A stretch of 64,000 bases of DNA, taken from the NCBI RefSeq assembly GCF_000001735.4, contig NC_003075.7:18353001-18417000 (forward strand). Direction: 5' to 3'. Made by a program: the position numbers and the translations under genes. Of this stretch, positions 40,808 to 53,796 are shown piece after piece. The DNA is from Arabidopsis thaliana (taxonomy: Eukaryota > Streptophyta > Magnoliopsida > Brassicales > Brassicaceae). Every line of letters begins with the position of its first letter. Position 1 is the first letter of the stretch. A model generated the notes under the pieces. That model saw only the letters and a list, made by a program, of their open reading frames with translations. It was not told where the DNA came from and searched no databases.

Positions 40808-41602
40808 TCAAACTCTCACAAAGAAAAAGCTAAGTTCGGGTCCATTATTCCCTTCAGGACTCAACATATAAAAAGTCTCTGAATCTTTAGACCCAATAAC
40901 TCTCTCAAAATAAGCTCTCATATACGCCATTTCGCCGTCGGGTCCTTCCGACTCCGAGTTTCCCGGCAAAACTCCGGCGCCCATAGACACCGGACGTAAC
41001 AACTCCATCACGTTAAGATCTTCTTCGGTCGCTTCTCGTTTCACACCGTAACCCGTTTTCTCTCCTTTACAATACATTGTCCATAACGGTTCTTCCAAAA
41101 TATCTGTCTTCTTCTCGGTTTTAGAATTGTTATTATCAGCTCGAGGCTGTTTCTCAGTCTCGAGAGCTATTCTCACCATTCCCGTGCTTAGCTCTTTTTG
41201 AAGCGTTGTGGTTTGCATGGCGAGCTCCACGACTAAAGAAGGTAAACATTTAGGGTTTTCTTGAATGGAAAGACTTACTCGGCCTTTACGGTATCCGAAT
41301 AACGTTCCGGTGATTCTTGACGTGTTGTGATGTGGATCCGGTAAGCCTAAACCGGGATGTATAACCGGGATTTTGCATGCTACGGATGGTGTTGTAAAGA
41401 TTGGGAAAGATCGAAACACGGTGCGTAAGACTCTGAAAACGTTTGTTCTGTTTTTCTTCTTTTTTGAAGATGGTGGCTGGAGGAGAGGATGTTGACGTGG
41501 CGGAGTGGTTGTGGACGTCGGAGAGGGTGTTGGAGACGAAGGAGGAATTGAGGAGGAGGAGGAAGAAGAACTTGTAGCCATTGGATTTGATGATTCTCCC
41601 AT
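40808..41602 (-). CDS. DUF617 / MIZU-KUSSEI1-like protein
   Basis: An intronless frame of 264 residues (AT4G39610 by recognition). The first 50 residues are a Ser/Pro/Thr low-complexity stretch followed by a basic patch (SSKKKKNRTNVFRV). The DUF617 domain occupies about residues 90-264 with the conserved blocks GTLFGYRKGRVSLSIQ, LVVELAMQTTTLQKELSTGM, WTMYCKGEKTGYGVKREA, LLRPVSMGAGVLPG and MAYMRAYFERVIGSKDSETF, ending SFFFVRV. MIZ1, the founding member, is needed for root hydrotropism and associates with the ER surface. The role of this paralog is unknown. Confidence 0.93.
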   Translation of the reverse strand: MGESSNPMATSSSSSSSSIPPSSPTPSPTSTTTPPRQHPLLQPPSSKKKKNRTNVFRVLRTVFRSFPIFTTPSVACKIPVIHPGLGLPDPHHNTSRITGTLFGYRKGRVSLSIQENPKCLPSLVVELAMQTTTLQKELSTGMVRIALETEKQPRADNNNSKTEKKTDILEEPLWTMYCKGEKTGYGVKREATEEDLNVMELLRPVSMGAGVLPGNSESEGPDGEMAYMRAYFERVIGSKDSETFYMLSPEGNNGPELSFFFVRV

Positions 41603-42027
41603 TAGACGACGATCGTACGGCGAAGAAAGAAGGAGAAGATCTTTCTTCGACGACCGACGACGACTAAAAGAACCAACGTCCTTGTAGAAATGTAGTCTTT
41701 TTTCTTTTTCTTTAGCTCTCTATTCCTCCTCCTTATTGAATTGATAATTTTCTCCTAGTACCAATCCTTATCCTTGAATTTGATTTTTTTGTTTTTCTTT
41801 TCTAAATTTCGTTTTTGTTAATTTCTTTTTTAAGAGAAGTTAATTAGGGATTTCAATGGTGGTTAAAACCGAAGCTATATTTGCAAGCAACAAATCGCAT
41901 TTTTATGTTAGTTTTTCTAAGCTTGGTCATATTTTATAAATGTGTAGTGGTTGCTATTGTTTGCATAATCACTTGTTATGAAACTTTTATCCGGTTAAGT
42001 ATATATAATGAAGCCAACAGTACAACA
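41603..42027. other. DUF617 gene promoter and tRNA upstream region
   Basis: Promoter and leader of the DUF617 gene (CT/T-rich) and AT-rich sequence before the tRNA-Trp gene. Nothing else is recognised. Confidence 0.45.
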
Positions 42028-42099
42028 GGATCCGTGGCGCAATGGTAGCGCGTCTGACTCCAGATCAGAAGGTTGCGTGTTCGATTCACGTCGGGTTCA
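42028..42099 (+). tRNA. tRNA-Trp (anticodon CCA)
   Basis: 72 bases fold as a canonical cloverleaf: acceptor GGATCCG with CGGGTTC (including two G-U pairs), D arm GCGC...GCGC, anticodon stem TCTGA/TCAGA with loop CTCCAGA (anticodon CCA at 42060-42062), and T arm GCGTG TTCGATT CACGT. The internal B box GTTCGATTC matches. No intron and no encoded CCA end. A T-run about 27 bases downstream could serve as a Pol III terminator. Confidence 0.95.
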
Positions 42100-42293
42100 A
42101 ATACCCCGAAAATTAGATCCTTAACTTTTTTATTCCTGTATTTATAGAAACGGCCCAATTGTTTTGCTGTATTTACAAAACGGCCCAACTTGTTTGCTGC
42201 TTCACTGAATGTACCCTCAAAACTTTTTTGGTTGCAACTGTAAAAACCTTATCCGCCATTAAAGGATTAGGAAAAGAAAAAAACTTTTCGTCA

Positions 42294-44578
42294 ATGGACT
42301 ACTTGTTGACATCACCTTCGTCACTGAGATTCTCCGATTTCATCTCTTCGATTCCCAAAGAAACCGATCACAAATGGCTTCGCTTCTCAGTAAATCTCGG
42401 CGATGCGAGGAGGTCGACGAGGACGAGGATAACTTGCGGTGCGATTTCGTCAAGGAGGAAACTTGCTGAGAGAGAGAGTGCGGAGAGAGAAAATAGAGTG
42501 CTGGTTCGGAGTCTTATGTCGAGGATTAGTGACAGAGAGCCATTGGTGAAGACGCTTGATAAGTACGTGAAGGTCGTAAGATGTGACCATTGTTTCTTAC
42601 TCTTTGAAGAGCTTGGTAAAAGCGATAAATGGCTACAATGTCTCGAGGTAGTCCTAATTTGGAGTTTCAGCTTCTGTGTATTGTTAGAAGATTTTGGATT
42701 GTTTTTATGATCCTTTTAGCTCATTGATGGATTCATAGATTGTGTTTGTGGTTATTTATGTTCCAATGGCAAGACTGTATCATGAAACCATGCTTTGAGG
42801 TTTTACTTCTTCCTTGCTTGAATTTGTGTAGTTTTGAATTCCAGCTTCTGGGTCTTTGAAAGATTGGATTTTTATCAGTTTAGCTAAATGGTAGATTCAT
42901 AAGCTGTGTTTTGTGTTCAGAAACAACACTTTAGCATGAAAGGTTCTGTGTGGAGGTGTGTTGGTGCTTTCATTCTTAACTTGCTGTGATTCTTCCTTCT
43001 ATAGGTGTTCAGGTGGATGCAGAAACAGCGGTGGTATATCCCAGATAATGGAGTCTACTCGAAATTGATATCTGTAATGGGGAAAAAGGGTCAGACCCGT
43101 ATGGCAATGTGGTTGTTTTCCGAGATGAAAAACAGTGGGTGTCGTCCTGATGCTTCTGTTTACAACGCTCTCATAACGGCTCATCTTCATACACGAGACA
43201 AGGCAAAAGCTTTAGAGAAAGTTCGTGGATACTTGGACAAAATGAAAGGGATTGAGCGGTGTCAACCCAATGTTGTGACTTATAATATCCTGTTGAGGGC
43301 TTTTGCTCAATCTGGTAAAGTGGACCAAGTCAATGCTTTGTTTAAGGACTTGGATATGAGTCCAGTTTCTCCAGACGTCTACACCTTCAACGGTGTTATG
43401 GATGCGTATGGGAAAAACGGGATGATTAAGGAGATGGAAGCTGTGCTTACTCGTATGAGGAGTAACGAGTGTAAGCCAGACATCATCACCTTTAATGTGC
43501 TTATTGACTCGTATGGTAAGAAGCAAGAGTTTGAGAAGATGGAGCAGACTTTCAAGAGTTTAATGCGGTCCAAGGAGAAGCCAACTCTGCCTACATTCAA
43601 TTCAATGATTATAAATTACGGGAAAGCTCGTATGATAGATAAGGCGGAATGGGTTTTCAAAAAGATGAATGATATGAACTACATACCAAGTTTTATCACA
43701 TATGAGTGCATGATCATGATGTACGGTTACTGTGGCTCTGTTTCCAGAGCTAGGGAAATATTTGAGGAGGTTGGTGAATCTGATAGGGTGTTGAAGGCGT
43801 CAACACTTAATGCCATGCTTGAAGTTTACTGTCGTAATGGTCTATACATTGAAGCAGATAAGCTTTTCCATAACGCAAGTGCTTTTCGGGTTCATCCAGA
43901 TGCATCGACGTATAAGTTTCTATATAAGGCATATACCAAGGCAGATATGAAGGAGCAGGTCCAGATACTGATGAAGAAAATGGAGAAAGATGGAATTGTA
44001 CCTAATAAGAGGTTCTTCTTGGAAGCCCTTGAAGTTTTCGGGTCAAGACTACCTGGTTCTGGTTCTGAAAACAGGAAATCAACTCGTTCCAGCAGGTCAC
44101 GAGACAGCCCTAAAGGACGTGGTGGAAACCAATTGACTGAATTCCAAGATAAAGATGTAACAAACTGAACAAACTCTTTGCTGGATGTTAATCTGAGCGC
44201 ACTGCACTCCCAATGAGTTATCCAGTCCTTTCCCTGAGTCATGGTTAGTATTCTTCTTTATTTGATACCCATCTCGAACTAAGATTATATGTTCTTATAG
44301 AGATGATGAATCTACCGCCATAGCTAGAGGTTCAGTTTGGTTGATTTTTATTATGCTTGAGACTAATTGACATTTTTGTCATACGATTTCAGAATAAGCA
44401 TGTTTTCAGAGCTGTTCAAGATTGCAGAAAGAACTATTTGGAGAACTTGAGTGGACATGATAAAGGTTCCAGGGATGAATCAAGAAAGCCTAGTCAAGAA
44501 AAGCAGCCACTATTTGCTTCAGATCAAAATAATATGATGATCAAAGAGAAGAAAGAACTATTCACTAGAGTCTTGTAA
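42294..44578 (+). CDS. EMB2453: P-class PPR protein EMB2453 / PPR5, chloroplastic
   Basis: Exons 42294-42647 and 43005 onward. Two 3' endings are possible. Reading straight through stops at 44168 (505 residues). Splicing at 44156 (GAT|GTAACA) to 44393 (TTTCAG|AAT) instead continues in frame to 44578 and adds 61 basic residues (563 in total). The N terminus is a plastid transit region (TSPSSLRFSDFISS). About ten P-class PPR motifs follow, for example GVYSKLISVMGKKGQTRMAM, VVTYNILLRAFAQSGKVDQV and IITFNVLIDSYGKKQEFEKM. Maize PPR5 binds and protects the plastid trnG-UCC intron, and loss in Arabidopsis is embryo lethal; that role is carried over by family recognition (AT4G39620). The 563-residue form agrees with my memory of the reference length. 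Confidence 0.9.
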
Positions 44579-44748
44579 TCGATTGGTAAATTGTAACTGA
44601 AAAGTATCATATATATATAAACAAAACATCATTGTTGTTGGAATTACCCTAGCATGCTGAAGAAGAACACACATAACAAACATATCTGGTTTTTGGAACA
44701 CAAGGTTTAACCATTACAATTTGAAAGTGTCTGAATCGTTGAAGCTTT

Positions 44749-46263
44749 TCAACTGTTTTCCTCTGCAAAATCAATTCATTCACATAAGAACAAATTTCTG
44801 TTTGTATCTCATAGGAGGAAGCAAGAACAAAGAAAGACAGTGATCTAGAAACATACCATTTATTGCTCCCATGTTGTGGTCTTCTTTGTAGACCCCCAAA
44901 GGAGAGCCATGCACAGAGAGCATCATCTCTCCAGCTTTTGGTAGCCTCAGAGTCTTTGGAGTCATTCCAAAAGAAAGTCTTTGCCCATTAACCTGCAAAA
45001 TATAAAAGTTTCATTGTAGAGTCTCTCCTTGTATGCCCAAAATCTATCATTGAAATGCTCATTCTGCAACAGAGAATGTAATTGATAAATGTCGAAACCA
45101 TAAACTCAATTTCTTCTCTCTAGATCAATGTACAAACAAAATCTCGAAGGAGAAAACATGCTAAAGAATCAAACAAAGAATTCTAGAGTAGGTACGAGAT
45201 AATTTGCATCAAGACAGAAATAGGGAATATAATCATAAATACATACCCCAGGAGTCTGAAAAGCATCATGGCCTGGAAGCATTTGGTTCTCAGATGTCCC
45301 CTGAAAGACCTAATAACCATTGGAAAATAGCAAATTAGCGTTTTCTACTTACTGTCCTGAAGTAGTTTTGCATACTTTTGGAAGGCCGAAGAAAAATACA
45401 AGGTTGACAAAATTAAAATTGATAAAACCTAAACATCACTAAAAGAAACAAGTAAAGGCACTACTCAGTTTGGTGAAAGCCTGCAAAATTGATAAAAGCA
45501 GATGACAAATTCACTAAATGTTCTACAACAGTTGTATCTAATCATTCAAGTCTGTTCTAATAGGATTAAGGGAACCACCAGAAAGAAAATGGCAGGAAGA
45601 CAAGATATAAACTTACAAGATTATCGAGCTGTGGGTTATCAGTTCCTAACAGGTTAGCTTTCACTGCCACCAAAGACAAAAATAAAAGTAAAATTCAAAG
45701 TCAAATTCCTAACAAAAGAACCTAAGTGAGCTTTACATACCGTTGTCAGGTAAATCATAGCCACCAAGAGATGACCTACTGTATAAATCGGTAAAACGCA
45801 TCGACAAGCGTTTCAAAATAGAATAATTCATGTCAACGCCATTCTCATTTCCAGCAAACGAATCACCATTTTCGTCTCTCCACTTTAACTCAATCTCCCC
45901 AGTTTCTTCGTTTCTCGATATCGATAAATCCGGAAGATTCTCTTTAAAGAAGTCTAACACAGGAGTGTGTAGCTGTTCCTCAGTAAAATACGAACGAAGC
46001 AACCGCAATGCAGTTAACATTTGTTCAATCTCAACATCACGGATTGCTCTAATCGCAGCAATTTGTCTTTCGACTACACAATGTTACCCAATACACCAAA
46101 AATCAGATCATGATAATCCTAAATTTCTGAGTTGGGTATTGGAATAATTGATACCTTCTTCGTCGACGAAGTCTTCTTTCTTCTCTTCGATTCGAATTCG
46201 TTTCTCGTCGTTCCTATCTTCTTCAGTGAGTTTGACACACTCCTTTGCTTTTCGCTTCGGCAT
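44749..46263 (-). CDS. Conserved protein of unknown function, annotated elsewhere as translation-initiation-factor-like
   Basis: Six exons give 233 residues: 46263-46155, 46073-45741, 45663-45617, 45309-45247, 44992-44857, 44762-44749. Start MPKRKAKECVKLTEEDRNDE, a basic/acidic stretch typical of a nuclear protein. A helical region follows (ERQIAAIRAIRDVEIEQM, then LRLLRSYFTEEQLHTPVLDF), and the C-terminal third is rich in Gly, Met and Pro (KTLRLPKAGEMMLSVHGSPL). I recognise AT4G39630. No known domain is obvious to me, and I see nothing that supports a role in translation initiation. The helix pair may mediate protein contact. Confidence 0.8.
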
Positions 46264-47607
46264 TATCGATTTCTTTCGAAGAATTAGATGCTCAATTCGA
46301 GGAATTGATTGCAATTTCAAATCACAATCTGAAATTCAAAACCCTAGAAACAGTGAGGAAGATGAAAAACCCCCAAAATCAAAAGGGGTTTTGAAAATAA
46401 TATTAAATAAATAAATGGGCGGGAGTTACGCTTAAACGAAATTAAAGAAACGAAATTACGAAAATATCCATAAAGTTGAATACGGCCCATGGGCTCAATA
46501 ATATTATGATCACCAAATAACATTTCTAAATAAAGCCCGAATTGTGATATTTTTTTAAAAATAGTTATGTTTCTAATAAATTCGATGTATTTAAAAGTTG
46601 TGGTGACAAAAGATCGGAAAAAGAAAAAGAATGTTCTTTCTTTCACGGTGTCCACAAGGCTGACAAGCATGATTAAGACGACCACTAAAGTTTTCTTGAC
46701 ACCAACATTGTACTTACTTTAGATGCTCTTCACGAGTTTGCTTCAAATGTAATAAAAAAACTTCTTTTAGTTACATGAATCGAGATCTTATTACTGAACT
46801 AATTATGGGAGAATATTCCCCATTTTTCTAATATTAATGGCGAGGTATCAATCTACATCTATAGCCAATTTAGCCACGTGTGTGGGCCAACTTTTATCCG
46901 TTGAATAAGTGCTTCAACGTATAATTAAAGACTTTTGAAACTCTTATATGGACATATAATTAAATGACTTGGCCTCAACGTATACATCATAGTTTTATAT
47001 CTCATCTCTACCTTCCATAGAAACTCATTTGAAACTTTTGGGCAGAGAGTCTGAACAATCGCTTTGTTGTCGTCAAGAACGATACGTCCCTATAAATGTA
47101 AGTTATTTTGTTTCTCTAAATTCAGAAATATCCCACCTAAAAATTCGACTGTTTGGTATTTTTAGTAACAAGCTTCATGAATAATATTGGAGATTTTCTT
47201 GGATAAATTATTGATTTTCATCTAAGTTATTCCAAGTTTATGAATTTCCCACTCATCATATTTAGAAGAACTTTGATTTTTTTTCTTGGGTGGCTTTTGG
47301 GTCAAAACAAAAGAATGATAAAGTCTCATTATTATTTTGAGCTTTTGTTCATGTACTGTGTGGTCAAAGACAGTAACATAAAGTCTTTGTTGGCTTTGAG
47401 TTTTAGCGTATACGCGTAAGACTGGTTTTAACATTTTCAATAGTTGACTAATCTCTATTTTCAATTTTGTTTTCGGGAAAGTTCGAGGATTCTTCAAAAT
47501 TTATTGTTTATATGAATCTGTTTCTGTTTAAACGTTGAACATCATTTTCTTTTTGTGTTTATCCTCTGTGATTAATCTCTTTGTTTGTTTCTCTATCAAT
47601 AGTAGCA
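46264..47607. other. Divergent intergenic region upstream of GGT1
   Basis: Promoters of the AT4G39630-type gene (-) and GGT1 (+). A likely 5' UTR intron of GGT1 runs from 47098 (TAAAT|GTAAGTTA) to an AG just before AGCAATG. The rest is AT-rich and non-coding; short open frames here look random. Confidence 0.5.
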
Positions 47608-49861
47608 ATGTCGCTGGTTCGAACAGTGACGATCGTTCTTTTTATAATCGCGTTTCTGCAAAACGCTGCGGCTCAGAAAAGACAGCAAAGTATTGTTAAG
47701 TCTCGCGGTGCGGTTGCGACAGATGATGGACGGTGTTCTGTTATCGGGATGCGTGTTCTTCGTGAAGGAGGAAACGCGATTGATGCGTCTGTGGCTGCTG
47801 CTCTGTGTTTGGGCGTTGTAAGTCCCGCGTCTAGCGGTATAGGCGGTGGAGCGTTTACAGTGGTTAAGATAGCTGGTGGGAAAGAAATTGCTTATGATTC
47901 TAGAGAAACCGCTCCTCTAAGAGCCACTGAGGTAAAACGCGTTTTAGTAATAATGTCTTTCTTTATCCTCTGATCAAATATGCGTTTTGTAATAAGCGTT
48001 TTCGTTAAAAGTCTTTGTGAATAGTACACAGTCTTGGTTTTTTCTCATGAGCTTAAATAACGTTTTCCTTATACGTTTTTGAATCAAAGGCATTATTTAT
48101 TGGTTGTTTCACTTGATGCAGAATATGTATGGAGGTAATGTTGACCTAAAGAAGAAAGGAGCCTTATCAGTAGGCGTTCCCGGGGAAGTTGCAGGTCTAT
48201 TCACGGCTTGGAAACAACATGGGAAGCTACCGTGGAAGCGGTTAGTGACTCCTGCAGAGAAACTTGCAGAGGGATTCAAGATTTCCAAGTATCTTTATAT
48301 GCAGATGAACGCGACTAGAAGCGATATCTTAGCAGACAAAGGTCTCTCTGACCTATTTGTTTCAAATGGAGAGCTCAAGAAACCAGGGACGATTTGCCAT
48401 AACCCAAAATTGGCTTTAACCTTGAAGCTAATTGGAGAGTACGGTCCAAAAGCATTTTACAATGGCACAGTTGGGGTTAACCTAGCGAGAGATATCAAAA
48501 AATCTGGAGGAATAATAACTTTGAAAGATCTGCAAAGTTATAGAGTTAAGATTAAAGAACCGTTGTCTGCAGACATTCTTGGATATAGAGTCCTTGGTAT
48601 GCCTCCTCCTTCATCTGGTGGCGCTGCAATGATGCTTGTAAGTTCGGTTTTTTCGTGACAGAGTTTCACATTTGATCAAACCTAAGTTTCAAAATATTTA
48701 TACGGAGTTTAATTTCTTGTGTTGCAGGTTTTGAACATTCTTTCTCAATATGGGATTCCATCAGGTGTTTCAGGCCCTCTCGGTGTTCATCGACTAATCG
48801 AGGCTCTGAAACATGCATTCGCAGTTAGAATGAACCTCGGGGATCCAGATTTCACTGATGTTACCAAGGTTGTTTCGGATATGTTGTCGCCAAAGTTTGC
48901 AAAAGACTTGAAGAGCAAGATAAACGACCAAAAAACTTTTGATCCAAAATATTACGGGGGCATGTAAGTTCTAATATTTGTTAACACGTAGATTTCTTCT
49001 TAAATTCATGATTTATAGATCTTTCTATCTCCAATTCATAGGTGGAATCAGATCGACGACCACGGGACAAGTCATTTATCGATCATAGACCGCGAGAGGA
49101 ACGCTGTGTCTATGACTAGTACAATAAATGGTTACTTTGGGGCATTGATGCTATCTCCGAGCACAGGAATAGTTCTGAACAACGAAATGGACGATTTCTC
49201 AATCCCTATGAAATCTAACGGTAACTTAGATGTTCCACCACCAGCACCAGCTAACTTCATCCGTCCTGGAAAACGACCTTTGTCCTCTATGTCACCCACC
49301 ATTGTACTCAAGGTAAGGGGAAAAACCCTATTACTTGTGATACACGAAACTCTTAATTAGGGATATAAAAGATAGTTATCTCCTCTTTTGTTTACTTAGG
49401 ACGGTAAAGTGAAAGCCGCTGTGGGTGCGAGCGGAGGAGCCAACATTATTGCCGGGACAACGGAAGTTTACTTGAATCATTTTTTCCTCAAGATGGATCC
49501 TCTTTCTTCCGTCTTAGCTCCAAGAATCTACCATCAGGTTTGTTACGTTATTATTACTTGTACACAATAAAAAAGCTTACCTTTTTGTTTCGTAACTAAA
49601 ATTTGCGATTGGTAATGTCATTTTCAGCTGATACCAAACAGAGCTTCGTACGAGAACTGGACAACAGTATTCAATGATCATTTCGAGATTCCTAAAGCAA
49701 CAAGAGTTGTGTTGGAGAAGAAAGGTCATGTCCTATCTCCTATTGCCGGAGGGACGATTGCTCAGTTCATAGTTCAAGAATCCGGTGAGAACTCCGGTGG
49801 AAGAAGTGAGCTTGTGGCAGTTAGTGATCCTCGAAAAGGAGGGTTCCCTTCAGGATATTGA
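47608..49861 (+). CDS. GGT1: Gamma-glutamyl transpeptidase 1, apoplastic
   Basis: Six exons, 47608-47931, 48122-48637, 48728-48963, 49042-49312, 49400-49537, 49628-49861, give 572 residues. An N-terminal signal peptide (SLVRTVTIVLFIIAFLQNAAA) directs secretion. The conserved glycine-rich region SGIGGGAF and the substrate-binding ETAP are near residues 85-105. Autocleavage is expected before Thr368 in DHGTSHLS, the nucleophile that starts the small subunit; [11 protein letters not shown] and PLSSMSPTIV follow. The enzyme removes the gamma-glutamyl group from glutathione, GSSG and conjugates in the apoplast. It is in direct tandem with GGT2, with identical intron positions. Confidence 0.96.
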
Positions 49862-50718
49862 GAATTTTAGATCGAGATTTATTTTATGTTTTTATTGTTT
49901 CTTTGATTATTGAACCGAACTTTGTGATGAATATATTTTTATTTCACTATCAAAACTCGTTGCATTGGCTAACCAAAATCTGGACCAATTTATTATCATA
50001 CTCAGGGTTAGGCCTCCTAGCTAGTCCTACATGCAATGGCTAACCAAAATAACACATCAGAATTCAGAAGATAATAAGCAACCAGAATGATTAAGCATGA
50101 ATTTCAGAATCAATAAAATGGGATATACAGATTCTATATTGATGTGTATTTTGTATAGAGTTTAGCTAAATTAATGAAAATTATTAACAAGCAAAAATAA
50201 GCATTAAGAGATCAATTTAGTGCAAGTGGACAACTGTTACCTATAGATTTTTAAATACAATTTATACAAGATAAAATCAATTATTCTCAATTAAAATTTT
50301 TATTTTAAAGATTTCTTAAAAAAAAAAAGATAGATAACTAATTATTAGAAGTTAAACATTTAAAGAACATTTAAAACATTGACCAACAATAGATGGAAAT
50401 TTCTTTAAGAGTTACAACTTTTGGAAAGGGTTTTATATTCATAATTTACCTTCATTTTGGAAAGGGTTTTACATTCATAACTTACCTTCCATGAAAATCT
50501 CAGATGAGAGTTTGACCACAGGTCTTATTTAATACTCGTCTGAACAAACTCTTGTCCCTAGGGACGAAAGAGGACGAGATCTCTAAGAAAGAGACATCCA
50601 TATGAATTGTAAGTCATTTTCTTTTTTTCTAAATCCAATACAAAAATTATTAACGATTTTATACGTTACGTTCTGTGATTAATCTCTCTGGTTTCATTCT
50701 CTATTGATCGTAGCATTT
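49862..50718. other. Spacer between GGT1 and GGT2
   Basis: GGT1 3' UTR and GGT2 promoter. A short tandem duplication (TTTTGGAAAGGGTTTTA, then ATTCATAA) lies at about 50419-50490. A likely 5' UTR intron of GGT2 runs from 50609 (AATT|GTAAGTCA) to the TAG at 50711-50713, mirroring the GGT1 leader. Confidence 0.5.
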
Positions 50719-52914
<2,196 letters not shown>

Positions 52915-53796
52915 AATTTGGATTTGACTTTGTTTTCAATTATATATCATCGAACTTGTGATGTACTAGTATGAACCTTTATATTCGATGAATATAATAT
53001 GAAAGTAATAAAGTTTGTTTGCGATAATGTTGTTGATCCAGAGATTTTTCTTTAATCATAAATTCATAATAGTTAGTATGGTGAATATTGGAATTAAACT
53101 ACTAAACCTTTTGCTCTTGCATTAGTGGGGGTCGTGGTATGAGTCGATGACCAGTAAAAGACAAAATTAATAAAGATCTTAATGTAAATGCGTTGGTTGT
53201 TATGGACGACAGCTCTATTAGCATAATTAATTAGCATGACTTGATGATCCTTCGTCAAGTGATAGTCATGTACACGTCTAAGACCAAATGTGAAAATTGT
53301 GATAATCTTGAAACCTATATAGTACTATTTCATATTTTATATACAATGTTAATTAGCTCGGAGTTAGGTCCACTAACTAAGTCTAATTACTAAAATAATA
53401 CAATCTTCTAACTTAACAACTAATCATGGTGCACATGCAAAATTAAAATTAAAAAAAAAGATTTGGAGGATTAATACTCCAAAGTCCAAACCTTGGATAC
53501 TCCGCCTCTAGTCAGTGACACGTCATATAATTAGCAGACGATAATCGGAAGAGATTTGTTACAGTGTCACTGTCGGTTGCTTAATCAGCAATCTCATTCA
53601 AATGGAATCTTAATACATGTAGGAATCTTTTTCCTAAGAATCATATTTGACACGTCATCATTTCTTAAAAATCTTTTGATCCTCCTACTTAAGTAGCACT
53701 AATCAATCCCTCACTAAACTCTAGTCTTAATCACACTATATATATATAGTACTAGTGTGATTTGCCCAACTTGTCATCATTATCTCTATCTAATAA
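52915..53796. other. Spacer between GGT2 and AGT2
   Basis: GGT2 3' UTR and AGT2 promoter. CACTATATATATATAGTACT at about 53733-53752 is a near-palindromic TATA-type core just upstream of the AGT2 start. I see no gene. Confidence 0.5.

Noticed and set aside
41500-41600. GA/CT-rich stretch as a possible regulatory repeat
   Set aside because: It encodes the Ser/Pro-rich start of the DUF617 protein; the bias is coding composition.
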